Positions 51,575 to 63,841 of a stretch of DNA of 64,000 bases are shown one piece after another. Source of the stretch: Patagioenas fasciata (Eukaryota > Chordata > Aves > Columbiformes > Columbidae); NCBI RefSeq assembly GCF_037038585.1, contig NC_092520.1, forward strand, positions 57,006,501 through 57,070,500, given 5' to 3'. Both the position numbers and the translations under genes were made by a program. Each line of letters starts with the position of its first letter. Position 1 is the first letter of the stretch. The notes beneath the pieces are model-generated. The model saw only the letters and a list, made by a program, of their open reading frames with translations. It did no database searches and was not told where the DNA came from.

Positions 51575-51699
51575 AGGCCAGGCTGAATGGGGGCTCTGAG
51601 CATCCTGTTCTAGTGGAAGATGTCTCTGCTCATTGCAGGGGGTTGGAATAGATGACTGTTACAGGCCCCTTCCAACTCAAACCATTCTATGATTTTCTG
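51575..51699 (+). repeat. CR1 LINE short 3' fragment
   Basis: AAGGCCAGGCTGAATGGGGG, then TCTCTGCTCATTGCAGGGGG and CCTTCCAACTCAAACCATTC. It ends in CTATGATTTTCTGA, a decayed version of the terminal octamers. Confidence 0.88.
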
Positions 51700-54600
51700 A
51701 TCATTTTGGCTGGTGGCTCTCACAGATCAAATTTCAGCACAGGTTAGGTCCCAAGGGGTAGGGACACTATCGCTCCAGTTTCACTTTGCCCCAATTCTGC
51801 TTTCTTGGCAATTTGAAAGTCCTGCGTATTAGAGGACACCTCTTCACCAGCTCAGGATTTTTAAATTTTGATAGGAATATTCCTCAGAGCTTGATTGACA
51901 CCAGGGTTAAGATGTTTCCCTCAGATGGATTAAAGTAAGGAGCAGTCATGAGAGAAGTCCAGTGATGCGGCTCTGCCATCTACCCCTTTCTTCAGTACAG
52001 GGAGTAGGGGATGAAATTTAAAAGCTCCAAATTTGAAACAAACAAGGAGACTTTTCTTACATCATTTGTCAAGTGAAGATATACCATGTCATACCTGAGA
52101 CCAAAATATTTTGCAATCTAAAAAGGCTTAAGCCTTTAAGGGGAACAGTCATAGTTGCAGTTAGATCATATTGATAAGGCAGGATATAAAGTTACGACAT
52201 ATAACCTTGTATGCCTTCAGGGCATACAATTCTGAGAACTGAAGGGATTATTGAGAAACTCCGGTTCTAAATAGTGCTTCTTACAGAGTGCTCCATAGTC
52301 CTTGTTAGAGACTTGAATACCAGGCAGTGCCAGAGCAATTCCTGCAGCACTGGTGCATGGGGGAAATCATTACAACGAATACTCTTTCTATGAGTCCAAA
52401 AATACCCATCAGACCATTTGCAAAATTCAAGGACTGAAATTAAGACCTAAGAAGCACAGTGCAGTGTACCTGAACACTCAGCTCCTAATTTGGCACATAA
52501 TTCCCAATTGAAATTAGTGGAAAAATAGAAGTCTCAAAAGGATTTAACTGCCTCAATAGCTTCGTAGTTCTTGTCCAGATTTCCAGCAGCTGCGTCCCAA
52601 ATCAGCTCTGCAGCCTTTACTGCATTGCTCATGAAGGCTTCTCATAATCTGAATTTCAAAAACATTACTTGCTTTATTATGGCGCAAAATTCACCACCAG
52701 GAAGTGGACTTGGGTGAAGATCTTTGTCAATTAACGTGGCTGATTGCATGTGTTAATACGTCATAGCACAGAAGGGTACAGGGCAAGGATAGAATACCTG
52801 AGAAATGTGATCACGGATTAACTGCTCGTAAGCAGACAGGGTGTGTGCGTGCATTCCCACTTACAAATTAGAATAATTTTTATATAGATTATTATGCACA
52901 TTTTTTGTCCGAAAATCTAGTTTAACTCTTGTCAAAGATCCTGAACAGTCTATTCTTGAAGGAAAAAAAAAAAAGGACATTCTTCTTTTCCCATTTGAGA
53001 CAAACTAGTGATAACCAAGAGTGGTATTTAAGCTTGGCAATTTGGATAAACTTGGATAATTAAGCCCACAGTGATGCTATTAATTACTGACTGCACTGAC
53101 TCCTGTAGAGGTAACCAGCTCAATTGATTTGAGGCCCATAGAGTTATGAAAAGAATTCTCCTTATCCACAAACATACTCCTGTATAAAGGTTCGTTTCTT
53201 CCCAATGCCTAATTGGTACTAACATGAAGAACAATTATATTACTACACACTGAGAACTGAACAAATTAGCGTAGCCCAAACCAGACCCACTCCAAACACA
53301 GGAGACATGGGCCAGGTGGGCAGTGATCTTCCCGCACTTGCTTTTGTGCTGGTTTAAAGTTCACCAGGGACCTCACAGAACCCTTACCTATAGCAACTGC
53401 TGGAGAGAGCCATAAACGCAGCTGCTCCCAGACCACACTGGCTGGTGCCATGTGTCCCCTTCCCTCCTGGAGGAGCCTGGTTTGTGTTTACTGCAATGCA
53501 TCACTGTGTCCCTCTTGGCACACTCATTTCTCCAAAAGCTCTGCCCCATTGCCTAGATAAAGGAGTCAGCTGGGCTGAATTTAGCCTCAAATAGAGAGTA
53601 ACAGCTGCATAATCATCTCAGCATTTTCTTTTTAGAAGTAATTCAGCAGCAGTTTTTACCTGACAGAGTTCCTTGCCTATTTTACTCAGCACTTTCTCTT
53701 TTTTAATTTGGTGAGTCGGGTACTGGACTGATTGCACATTTCTAGCTCCATATGAAATAGTGGGGAAAAGGACCTAGGCTTCTATAGTATACCAAAAATC
53801 TGAAAGGACTTGTGTTAAATATTAATTTGAAGCTGGTCATGAAGTCACAGGAGGGTACTGAATCTAATGCCTGAACAAAGATTAAAAAAATAAAAATCCC
53901 CAAACCCAAACAGACTTGCAAGTTGCAAACCCAAATAAAGACAGCAAAGGCACAACCAGATGACTTTCTATAACACATGCTGTGCAACTTGTTTGAATGT
54001 TGCACTGTTTACTCAGGTAAGGAACTGGCTGCTGCTCAAGAGAATATGCTTTTCCTGTAACGCTGCAGCTCTTCTTTGACCTGAAGGAGAAGCACACGTC
54101 ATGTGTCACCAAGCCCTGCAGAGTATTCCCAGATCGCAGCACCACTGCTTCAATGGCCCTGAGCTGCAGGGAGCGACACCTGCCTGCAGAAGGACTGCAC
54201 CTTGGGGAAGGGGGACGAAAAGCCAGCAGGATCTCTGCCACGGTGCCTTGCGGACGATTCTGCCATCCATCTGCCTGGGCTGGACGTGCTCCTGCCAGGC
54301 GCCCGCTCCTGCCACTCCCACAGGTTATGTGGTAAATGGCAGGTTCCTCTTGCCAAGGCAGCTTTAGATCCACAAAAGGACTAAGGCACTCGATGTGCTT
54401 AACTTACAATGGAGGCACAGAGCCATAACCATGCTCTGTTGCCACCTCACTGAGGAGGCACACAGACTCCCCCATTTTCAGGCTCAAACCCTAAAGGTTG
54501 GCCTCTGATCACTCACAGAAGCACCTTATCCTCAGCAGCACTGCCTTGCTCAAATCTCCTCAGGCCAAAGTAGCATCAGCCTTCACAAACTATAATCCTT

Positions 54601-57334
54601 CAGTTGTTTCATCTGCAAGTTCTCAGACTGCTGGGAGGGGAAGGTGTTACCAGTTATCATCATTAGTACAGCCTTCTGGGACTTTAACTCAGCCTTCACC
54701 TGATGAGGTCCTCACACATACTTCTTGCTTTCTAGAAAAATGACCAAACTACCAGTCTAGGCCTCTTTAACAGCAGGGGATTTCTCCCAGATATGAAATT
54801 TGTCATTAAGTTATTAGTGCCAGTTGTCTCAGGAGAGAAAAAGAGTGTGCTTATTCACAAAGCTCTCAATTTTCAGTGTTAGGGAAACTCATTTGCAAGA
54901 AGGTAGATTTGGGTTCCAGGTTGCAAACATATAGTTTATATTTTATATAATATTTATATTTTTAAAAAATAATGTTGAAATAACTATTAACAGTAATGTG
55001 GATGTCAGTTGTATTCAATTAGCACCCTAAACATTATGCAGCAGAGTATTATTCTGCTCTTCTGGTACTAAAAACACATAAGCTGAATTGTAACCTGTGG
55101 CTGTAAAGCTTGTAGCGAGGCAAACTTAACTGTGTCCTTGCCCCCTCCACAGCAAGAAGTATTTATCTGTTCCACACAGCAAGTTGAAAAGCTTGGCAAC
55201 TTGGCTGCTAAGGCACTATAGTGAGAAAAGCGAGTTTCAGTGCCCTTGGGCAAAGGAGAGAATGTGCTGCGAGAAGGCACTAAGACACTAGCCACTGATA
55301 TGTAGGATACAAGAGACTTTGAAGAGTTTGTTTCTGAAATGAAGAACTAAATTCTGAGAGCTGTGGATCCCCCAAAGGAGGTGGCATGCCTCACAGCCCA
55401 GAAATTGGCAGCAAAAGGTGAGAACCACCACAATAATAGCAAAAGTCATTCACAACTGTTTCTGATAAAAAAAGAGCAGTAATTCAAGAAGTGGCACTTA
55501 TTTTCCCAGCAGTTTCTGAACACCCTATATTCTTACATTTGTATTTTCTTATCACAAGAATTTCTTAGGAAAAACCCAGGCTATTCATCTGCTTTGGCTT
55601 CTGTTGGTTCACTAATCTCTGAAACGGTAATTCTTCCTGTGTTTTATTTCCTAGTCTTGCATGACCTTGGAACTTCTCATGATAAAACCTGTGATACTTG
55701 TTCTTCTTGTACTAAAACCACACCCCCTGAATTGGAACCTGTGATTGTAAAACCCATAGCAGGGGAATTTGAGATGGGAAATTATCAAGTAAATTCCCAC
55801 TGAAGTTCTCACTAAATTAGAATAGATGGGTTTTGCCCAGGCTGAAATGAGATCTCAAGGACCATGGCTATTCCTAGGGTTATAACCCGTGGTTACAGCT
55901 ACTCCAAAAGAGTTGCTATATTGAATTAATAGCACAGCCTACAAACTGTTTTTCCACATCACCTTTGTAGAGCAGAGAGCATAATAGCATATGGCATCAC
56001 TTCCACTGAAATGCTCTTTGGACCCACTGGCAGAGCACCCCTCAAAATTGCTCTGAATCAGCAGGTTTTGCAGAGTACAACGAGGGATTTAAACGGATCA
56101 CAAAGCACACCGCAGCTCCTTCTCACTGCGTGGCTTTTGAAGCGTTCTCAAGGAAGACGTGGATTAAATGGGCAAAGGCTTTTAAATATTCTCTCATGCA
56201 AAGGAATGGAATTAGGCCCACAAAAGTAATTTGCTTGGAATATTAACCTGGGAAATGGGAGAGATGTTTGAAGTCCCCTGTGGCAGAAGAGAAACTCAGC
56301 TTGGGTCATTTACAACCTGATTACCCTAACAATGAGTAATTTTAAATAAAGAGAGGGAACTGGGATTTCTTCTCCAGCTGTGCTTGTCACAGGGGTTGAT
56401 CTTATAATTGCGCTCTTAGGATATCTACAGGATGAGACAAGCAGGAATTAGACCTAGGAGTGAGAAAGGTAGATGAACAATTAAATATAGAGAGTTCAGA
56501 AATATCTAATGTATATGTTATAAATCAACATATATTTATATAAAACTAAGGCTTATGTAATGTAGAAAATAAATTTAAAATATATTAAAATAACCTTACC
56601 TAAGGAGTACATTTTGTGGCCTAGGTGCTTAAATGCTCAACACTGTATCTGGCCGGGCGCCGTGTGAAGTAACCCACCTGCTGCTCCACCCTGCAACTGC
56701 GGCCAGGTGCCTCATGTATTGCTTGCTCAGGCACCTGTACGCTGCGTCATAGGACACAGACCCGACACCCCTTTGGACAGCCCTGCTCGTTCCCTGCTGG
56801 CTTCACCAGCTGCCTTAAGACCTTGGTGATATATAAGATTGTGTGAGCAACAGGTCTATCCCCGAACTCTGATAAACAGAAGGAAATCAAAGATCCTGTG
56901 AGATTGAGGGAATTAGTGGAAACACTGCAACATTTATAAATGCATTTTTTCATTAAAGGCTGTTGTTCGGAGTTTCTAAAGCTGCACAAGCCCAAACTTA
57001 TGGAATAGGAAAGGTAGCGAGAAGTTCCCTACATTATCAAAACAATAGACTCTTTACGCTTGCCCCTTTAATACATTTTTTTCTTGATGGGATTTTTTTT
57101 TTGGTAGACCGTGCCACACGACAGCAGCCATCACTGACATGGAGGGAACGCGGACACAGGTTGTTCTGGATGTTGAGCTGAAACAGACATCCACCACCGC
57201 CAACACCTGTCTGTCTGTCATTCCCTGACTCCACTCATCCACTGGCGGGACTCACCCCCAGTTCAGTTTGTACACAGTGGAACCCTTGAAAATGGAAAGG
57301 AAAGGAAGAACCAAATAAAAAATAGCAAGGACCA
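51700..57334. other. Spacer without recognised gene
   Basis: I saw no recognisable gene. The part at about 55270-56230 has several short + strand frames without splice sites or domains I can support. An AT-rich stretch lies at about 56500-56600. Confidence 0.6.
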
Positions 57335-57815
57335 CCCCTCAGTTCAAGAAGGACAGGGAACTGCTGGAGAGAGTCCAGTGCAGGGCAACAAAGATGATTA
57401 AGGGAGTGGAGCATCTCCCATATGAGGAAAGGCTGAGGGAGCTGGGTCTTTTTAGTCTGGAGGAGACTGTGGGGTGACCTTATTAATGTTTACAAATATA
57501 TAAAGGGTGAGTGCCATAAGGATGGAGCCAGGCTCTTCTTGGTGTCAGCCAATGATAGGACAAGGGGCAATGGGTATAAACTGGAACACAGGAGGTTCCA
57601 CTTAAAAATGAGGAGAAACTTCTTCTCAGTGAGGGTGACAGACACTGGAACAGGCTGCCCAGAGGGGTTGTGGAGACTCCTGCTCTGGGGACATTCAAAA
57701 CTCACCTGGACACATTCCTGTGTAACCTCATCTGGGTGTTCCTGCTCCGGCAGGGGGATTGGACTGGATGATCTTTCAAGGTCCCTTCCAATCCCTGGCA
57801 TTCTGTGATTCTGTG
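57335..57815 (+). repeat. CR1 LINE 3' part adjoining the TM9SF2 island
   Basis: CCCTCAGTTCAAGAAGGACA, then AAAGATGATTAAGGGAGTGG and AACTGGAACACAGGAGGTTC (ORF2 tail), with two ATTCTGTG octamers at 57800-57807 and 57808-57815. The 3' end sits about 540 bases from the TM9SF2 start codon, at the edge of its CpG island. It has many mutations and is not active. Confidence 0.94.
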
Positions 57816-58010
57816 AACAGCCGCAAAGGCAGCGCAGCCCGAGCAGGGCCAGGCCACGCTGGGAGCCCCGGGCGGGTGTCCCAAAAGGCCGCTGGGCGCC
57901 ACTCGCACTGCCCGTGGGCGTTCCCCGCGCCGCTCCCGGGCGGCCGGGTGGGGCCCGGGCCGGTGGGAGGGCGGGGCCGGTCCCGCCCCGCCGCGGGCGG
58001 AGAGCGCCGC

Positions 58011-58024
58011 GTTGCCACGACAAC
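58011..58024. promoter_or_regulatory. X-box (RFX) palindrome
   Basis: GTTGCCACGACAAC fits the RFX consensus GTTGCCNNGGCAAC with one mismatch in the right half. It lies in the TM9SF2 CpG island about 330 bases upstream of the start codon. Confidence 0.5.
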
Positions 58025-58356
58025 AGTAGCCAAGCGGGGGCGCTACCCCGGAAGCGAACGCGTGGAAGCCCGGGCCGGCTCGGCTCGTCGCGTGCGCCGG
58101 CCCCGCCCCCCTCACCCCCCCAGCACTCGTCAGGAGGTCCGCGCGGGGTGACGTGTCGCGCGCGCGAGAAGCCGGAAGTGGCGGCCGTCGGGGCGCGGGG
58201 GGGAGGAAGAAGAAGAAGCAGCAGCCGAAGCCGCGATTGTTGCCGCTGCGGGCGCGACGGGCGCTCAGGGACCCTCTACCCGCTTCCTGCAGGCTGCCGC
58301 GCGCCGCCGCCGTTACTCCGCGCGCTCGCGCTCCCCCTCACTCCCGCCGTCCCGCC

Positions 58357-58485
58357 ATGGCCCTGCGGCGGCTCCTCATCGCCGCTGCTCTGGTGGCAGC
58401 CGCGCCCCCCGCCGCCGCCTTCTACCTGCCGGGCCTGGCGCCCGTCAACTTCTGCGACAAGGACAAGGAGACGCCCGAGTGCAAG
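58357..58485 (+). CDS. TM9SF2: TM9SF2 coding exon 1 (signal peptide)
   Basis: TM9SF2 is a nonaspanin of endosomes and Golgi with a large luminal N-terminal domain. Exon 1 encodes 43 residues. MALRRLLIAAALVAAAPP is the signal peptide; the mature start FYLPGLAPVNFCDKDKETPE matches human TM9SF2 (FYLPGLAPVNFCDEEK...). The start ATG sits in a strong context, CCCGCCATGG, with G at -3 and +4. The donor is CAAG|GTGAGC and phase is 0. The signal peptide is shorter than in human, as often between species. Residues after the signal peptide are near-identical to the mammalian protein, so the assignment is secure. Only this and the next two exons lie in the window; the rest, including all nine membrane segments, is beyond it. 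Confidence 0.97.
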
Positions 58486-61400
58486 GTGAGCCCGTGGGGG
58501 GCCGAGGCCGCCGCGCTGAGGGGAGGCCTGGGCGCCGCCCCTGCCCCGGGGGCTCTCGTTGCTGCGCGGCCTGACTTGTGTCCTCCTGCCGTGGAGGTTG
58601 TGTGGGGGCCGTTTATTATTTTGTTTTATTTTATGGAGGGTTTGTAGCTGCTTGGTTTTGACGTACCGAATGTCCCCGGGGGCTGCCGCGGACTTGGGGC
58701 GAGTTTCAGTTTCCCCGGTGATCGCCAGTGGTGAGGTGTCCGCGGTGCTTTGCCGGGAAGGGCCGGGCTGTCAGTTCATCCCATGAGCGGCGGTCACGGT
58801 GCGGAAATAGGAAGCGCCGGCCGCTTATCTCTCGGGCGCTTTGAAATATTCGTTGGAAAGCTGAAGAAAGTAAAGAATCGCAGTGGCAAGTCGTACTGGG
58901 TTGTGTGCGATCCTCGGCAGGAGTGAACAGCTGATGGCTGCGAACAGATACAAAGTCAAGGCAAATATGCAGTGACACTTTCTTTGCTGTGTCCTCCTGG
59001 CTGCAGGAACCTGAAGCGTTGGGGCTTCTAGGCCCCTGGGTCTGAAGTGAAGTTTAAACTTATTTTTATGCCTACAGAAGTGACAAACGAAGTTCACGTA
59101 ACCAAATTGCTTATTTGTCATTATGTTGGCTGGTAGGGGGTCTGTACTTGAAATAGTCTTTGAACCTTTGGGTGAGCTTTAGAAGTTGCTTGCTGCTGCT
59201 GTGATGGAGATTACACTGAACCATGCTTTAGTACTTGAATGACCAATCACTTTTACGATCAAATTGCTGCTGGAAGTGACTGTCTCACACTCTCTGATCT
59301 CTCAGCTTCTGTATTGCATGAAATACTGGTCCACAATTCTTCAGAATAAAAGTATTTAAACTGTGTGCTTTTGGTAAACATCTTGCACTGACTTTATTTG
59401 CTGTCATGAATCAGTAGAGCAGGTAATAAGACAAATGTGTAATGAAGGCGTAGTTGTTACAAATATTTTTTTCCCTTCTTTAAGTGCATTGTTCCATTCA
59501 GACCCAGCAAATCTTGCATCTAACACATAGCTGTGGATTTTTTCACTCTTGTTTCTATGCCACTTCTGTTGTAGTAGTAAAACATTCTATGGACGTTCTT
59601 TTATAGGTTGGCAGAAATGGTGTTCGGAAGTGGGCTTGGGAGGTCACATAGTCCAACCTCCTGCTTGTAGCACAGCTGTTGTCAACACTAGATCAGCTCA
59701 GCTCTACCTTTGTTTAAGCAAGTCTTGAAAACATCCAAGCAGCGTGCTGAAGTACCCACTTAAAACATTTTTCAGGCAATCGCGAAGAAACTTGAGTTAC
59801 TTTCCTTCCACCTCAGTATCCAAGCAGGCAGCTGCACTACCTTCTTAAGGCTTTTTTTTTTTCTTCAAATACAGGCTAAGACTTTCAAGCTGCAGTTTGT
59901 AGTTTTACACAACATCCCTGAAAAAAAAAAAATGTTTGAATTATTCCTACTTTAAGTTAGGATTATGTCAGAAAGATTTTTATTTTTTTTTTCCAGTTAG
60001 GTGAGCCAGGTTGCCTTCTGTCTTTTGTAACCAACCTGAGACACTTATGGAGTGATCTTCATCAGATGTCTCTGTTTTTTTTCCTCATATAATGTATAAG
60101 AAATGTTTGTCTCCTTATCCTGAGAATTTATCATTTTGTAAATGTGAAGCGAGTTGCGTAAACCTACCACCAGTGGCTAGCTGAACATTTTAGTATAACC
60201 TCAACAGCTGTATTATTGCAAAAATCTCTTTCTGAAATTGGCTGTCCCTTATATTCCTTTACCTCGTGCCAACCAATTCACATACTGAGACACAGGCACA
60301 TGGAGAAGTAGAAATCACTCTTCCTGTTTATTTCTCTCCATGTAGCCTGCAATTGAATGTAGCCTGGTCCCTGGTGAGACGAAACAATAATTGCTGTAAT
60401 TGCTATATCATCATATTTACGTAAGTGGGTAAAACTAACCTTCACTGGACTACCTTATTTTTTTACGTGTTCTTGTTGAGTTCTTACAATTTTTACTATT
60501 GATTATGATATTAGTAATAATATTGAGTTTTCCCCTGACTTGCAGATTTAGATCCACAGACTGGATCTCTAAATGGTGCTACTTGTCTGTTATAATCTCT
60601 GTGGATCTCCCGTCTTGCCTATTGGTGAGATGGGATGTGAACTTGTTAGTGGGACACGTAGCTACCAGCACAAGAGTGGTGAGACTCATGTCTTTCCCCC
60701 TTCCTTCAAGCTGTCTACTGGTCTGCTTGGGCAAACTCAGTTTGCCTACTTTTCCTGTTCCTGGTTGGAATATCATCAGAAACAGAATGTGATCTGCAGA
60801 CTAAAATAGTAACTCCTGCCTGAATATTAAGAATCCTTACTCAGTTTAAAAAAAAAAATACAATGGCAAGTCCCTTTTGGATTCATACATATGGGAAATT
60901 GTTTATCAAAGATGCTGATCTGCAGTAATGTGTATACTTCTTATAGAAATCAAAGCATTCAAGTAAATCTTCTCCTTCAATGAAAAACAGCTAATCTAAG
61001 GCCATGGTTCCATGACCAGCTAAGGCAGTCTAATTCCTTGCTGCTGAAAGTGAGAGATTTCATTCCTGTCTTCCTTGAGGCAATGTGTTCCTATCCTCTG
61101 CATTGTCCTGGCTGTGTTATTTGTTAAATCCTTTTTTTCAGGTTATTAATGGCAGAAAACTATCCAGGTGGTTTGTGGGTTTTTTTGGCCAGGATAGTTT
61201 TATGCAATGTTAGTGAGTTGAAATGGCTTACAGAATTATGACAAGCATGTACTACCCAGAGGTAAGCAGCAGGTCTGCACAGCTTAGGTCAGAGGAGAGA
61301 GGAGCAGTTAGGTGCTTTCACTTAATGAGTCAGTTTAACAGCTCACAGCTGCCTGTGTCTCGTGGAACTGCATCCGAACTTGTACGTGTACAAGGACAAG

Positions 61401-62530
61401 TATTGATAAAGCATAGCACCAGGCTGAAGTATCTGAGCTACAGATAAATGTGATCAATTCCATCCCCCTCCAGAATTTCTTTCTTTGGCTAAACTTGAGT
61501 GACTTTTCATAGGGAGGAAAAGCTCTCCTGTTGATTTCATGGTGAGAAAATAGATGGCTTGCTGTTGAAAGGGGGAGGTCCTGTTCCTGAAAGCAATCAT
61601 GTTCCTTTTGCTGCTTGGTTGCACAGTAAGGCATCTCAATTGCTATACTGCTAAAAACTCCTCGTGTCAATTTTTTGGGTCTTTTGCTATATTAGCCAGT
61701 TTAATTGTTTTATTGTGCAAGCAGATAACTGCAAAAACCAGCATAAGGTAAACAGTTGAAATTGATTTGGACTGTGGGACTAAAATAAGAGAAGGGATTT
61801 TGAGACTAAGAGGGAAGACTCTGAGACCTCTCCCTTTCCCTAGCAGCAGACTACTCTAACTCTAATTAATATGTATAGGCCAAACTAGTCTGAAACCACA
61901 GCAGATTGAATTTCAGGTTCTTGCTCAAGAGTTGTTGGAGTTATTGATAAACTTTTATAAGAAAGTAAATGTGGATATCCTTACCTTCTCTTTGGAAAGA
62001 GCTTCTGTTCAAACTTAAAATAGTGTATCAGTTTGAATACATTGTTTAAATCCTCATAGTTCAGTTTTCAGTTGCTACATAGATAAAATTGTGGAAGCAG
62101 CTTAATTATAGGGAGTAGTACTGATCTCATCCATAGCTTTATTCATGTTCTTTTAAGACTTTTATTACACAAAAGTTGTGGTGATGACTAACATGGCTCT
62201 AACTTGGGACATTAAACTAAAACACAGGCAACCGTGATAATTGTATTATTCTTGTGTGTGATTCCTTGCTATCTTGTAGTTGAAGTGGTTATGTTAGCCT
62301 TAAAGTGGCTTTGTGATATAGTCGCTGCTTTTGTGATGGTTATATAGCGTCTTACTAATGCTTTCAGCAAGTACAGTTCATTATACAAAGTTCTACATTT
62401 TAAGATGTATAATTATACAGATCCTACTTTTTTCAGCATTCCTTTATCTTATTCACAGAAATCTTTTTATATATCTGTCAGAATTGAAGAAGTGCTTTAA
62501 AGTAACTGCTGATTATCTCCACTCTTTCAG
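58486..62530 (+). other. TM9SF2: TM9SF2 intron 1
   Basis: Intron with GTGAGC donor and TTTCAG acceptor. It includes the tail of the CpG island up to about 58760 and an old CR1-like fragment at 59620-59790. No other gene is visible. Confidence 0.9.
59620..59790 (-). repeat. Old CR1-like fragment in TM9SF2 intron 1
   Basis: GGAGGTCACATAGTCCAACC, then CTCCTGCTTGTAGCACAGCT and GAAAACATCCAAGCAGC, follow the order of an older CR1 subfamily on the - strand. The terminal octamers are lost. Confidence 0.55.
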
Positions 62531-62598
62531 TCTGGAATCGAGCTGTTTGTGAACAGACTTGACTCTGTAGAGTCTGTCCTTCCCTACGAATATACTGC
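62531..62598 (+). CDS. TM9SF2: TM9SF2 coding exon 2
   Basis: Acceptor ACTCTTTCAG, donor CTGC|GTAAGT. The exon is 68 bases: 22 codons, SGIELFVNRLDSVESVLPYE then YT, plus two bases of an Ala codon completed by exon 3. The sequence matches human IELFVNRLDSVESVLPYEYT almost exactly. It encodes part of the luminal domain. Intron 1 is 4045 bases. Confidence 0.97.
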
Positions 62599-63747
62599 GT
62601 AAGTATATTATACTGTTTTTGTCATTTTAGTTGACATTTCTTCAAAAAAGATTAATTTAATTTATCTTAAAGTATTATCTACGTCTTGCTACAGCAGTTA
62701 CCCAGTGAGGAGTGCCTATTTGTTTTGCTAACAAAAGGTTATAAATATAGAATTTTTACTGGATGGATTGCTTCTTTCTTCTTGGTTGTCTTGGTACATA
62801 CTTTAGGAGGAGTGCATGGATTCATAGGCCCTCATGTAGATTGAAGCACTGCTTTGGAGTAACTAAAGGTTAAAAAAAACGTGTGTGTGTGTGTATATAT
62901 ATATGTATATTTACTCTTCTATATTAGTTGTCATTTTATAGATCAAAGTATTACTACTGTCTTAAGTAGCTTATAGCCAGATGAGTTTAAGTGGCAATGA
63001 GGTGTGAACTTCCCATCAGTTATCTTAATGAGGTGTTGAATGTTTTCTTGGTATACATCATAGGAGTGCACAAAACATATCAGTGCCTGGTACAACTGTG
63101 TAAAGTTGTTGCTTCAAAAAATGTTTTGACTGTTAGTATTGAAGAGCTTTAGCACTAGTTATATCTACATGTTAATGGACATAAATGTGATGTACTTGAA
63201 ATTAGATTGTAAAAACTTGGAAGATGTGTTTTTAAACATGTTTGTGAATAAAACTGCAGTAAGCTTTTTGTTTAATAGTGCTAGTTGTAAAGGAGCTGTG
63301 TGGATGTGTTTGTAGATACTTTTTTTTTTTTTTAATTATATTATCCCCCCTACCCTGCAAAGGATTTGGTGTGTATGTTTTTCTCTCAGAGCTGTCATAG
63401 AGCTCTAGGAGAAGATTTAGTTTCTGGCTAAAATTCCTATGCAAATAGGAAACTTCTAATGACCTAAGGAAACTTTTATGTTACCATGTTTAATACAAAC
63501 TGAATTCTGAAATGGCTGATGAAGAGATTTAATTGTTGGGGATTCTTTTTGTAGTGTTTGGGTTTTTTTTTCAAAGTGGGACTGTGACTTTCACACTTTG
63601 CAGGTTCAAGGAAGAAGTTGTTGTCTAGAAGGAAAGCTGTATAGTTGCTTTTCTTGTGATGAAGGTGTTGGTTTGGGAGCACTGTTTGAGGTCTAATATT
63701 TGCAGCTGAGCATATTCTGTTAACTTTATGTCTTTTCTCCAATTCAG
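62599..63747 (+). other. TM9SF2: TM9SF2 intron 2
   Basis: Intron of 1149 bases with a GT/TA microsatellite at 62881-62911 and a T run near 63319-63333. No internal gene. Confidence 0.9.
62881..62911. repeat. (GT)n(TA)n microsatellite
   Basis: Seven GT units followed by TA repeats, about 31 bases, inside TM9SF2 intron 2. Confidence 0.9.
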
Positions 63748-63841
63748 GTTTGATTTTTGTCAAGCAGAAGGAAAGAAGCGTCCATCTGAAAACCTTGGCC
63801 AAGTTTTGTTTGGAGAGAGGATAGAACCATCTCCTTACAGG
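63748..63841 (+). CDS. TM9SF2: TM9SF2 coding exon 3
   Basis: Acceptor CTCCAATTCAG, donor ACAGG|GTTAGT. The exon is 94 bases: one base completing the Ala codon, then 31 codons from FDFCQAEGKKRPSENLGQ to FGERIEPSPYR. It matches the human luminal domain (FDFCQASEGKRPSENLGQVL...). Compared with human it has EGKK for SEGK, an ordinary species difference. Phase 0 at the end. Intron 2 is 1149 bases. The protein continues beyond the window. Confidence 0.97.

Larger units (their letters stand above)
57816..58760 (+). promoter_or_regulatory. TM9SF2: CpG island promoter of TM9SF2
   Basis: Dense CpG sequence starts just after the CR1 end and spans exon 1. Sites I can read are an RFX-type X-box palindrome GTTGCCACGACAAC at 58011-58024 and an ETS site CCGGAAGTG at 58172-58180. 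There is also an NRF1-like GTCGCGTGCGCC at 58087-58098 and a CRE-like TGACGTGT at 58149-58156. No TATA box is seen, as expected for a housekeeping promoter. The transcription start is probably between 58150 and 58356. Confidence 0.8.

Noticed and set aside
55985-56040. Short TEMLFG-like run on the + strand, recalling a retroelement integrase segment
   Set aside because: It is only a few residues and no other element features surround it. I do not call a fossil element on this basis.
57490-58023. 177-codon open frame on the - strand upstream of TM9SF2
   Set aside because: It is antisense CR1 plus CpG-island sequence with no domain.
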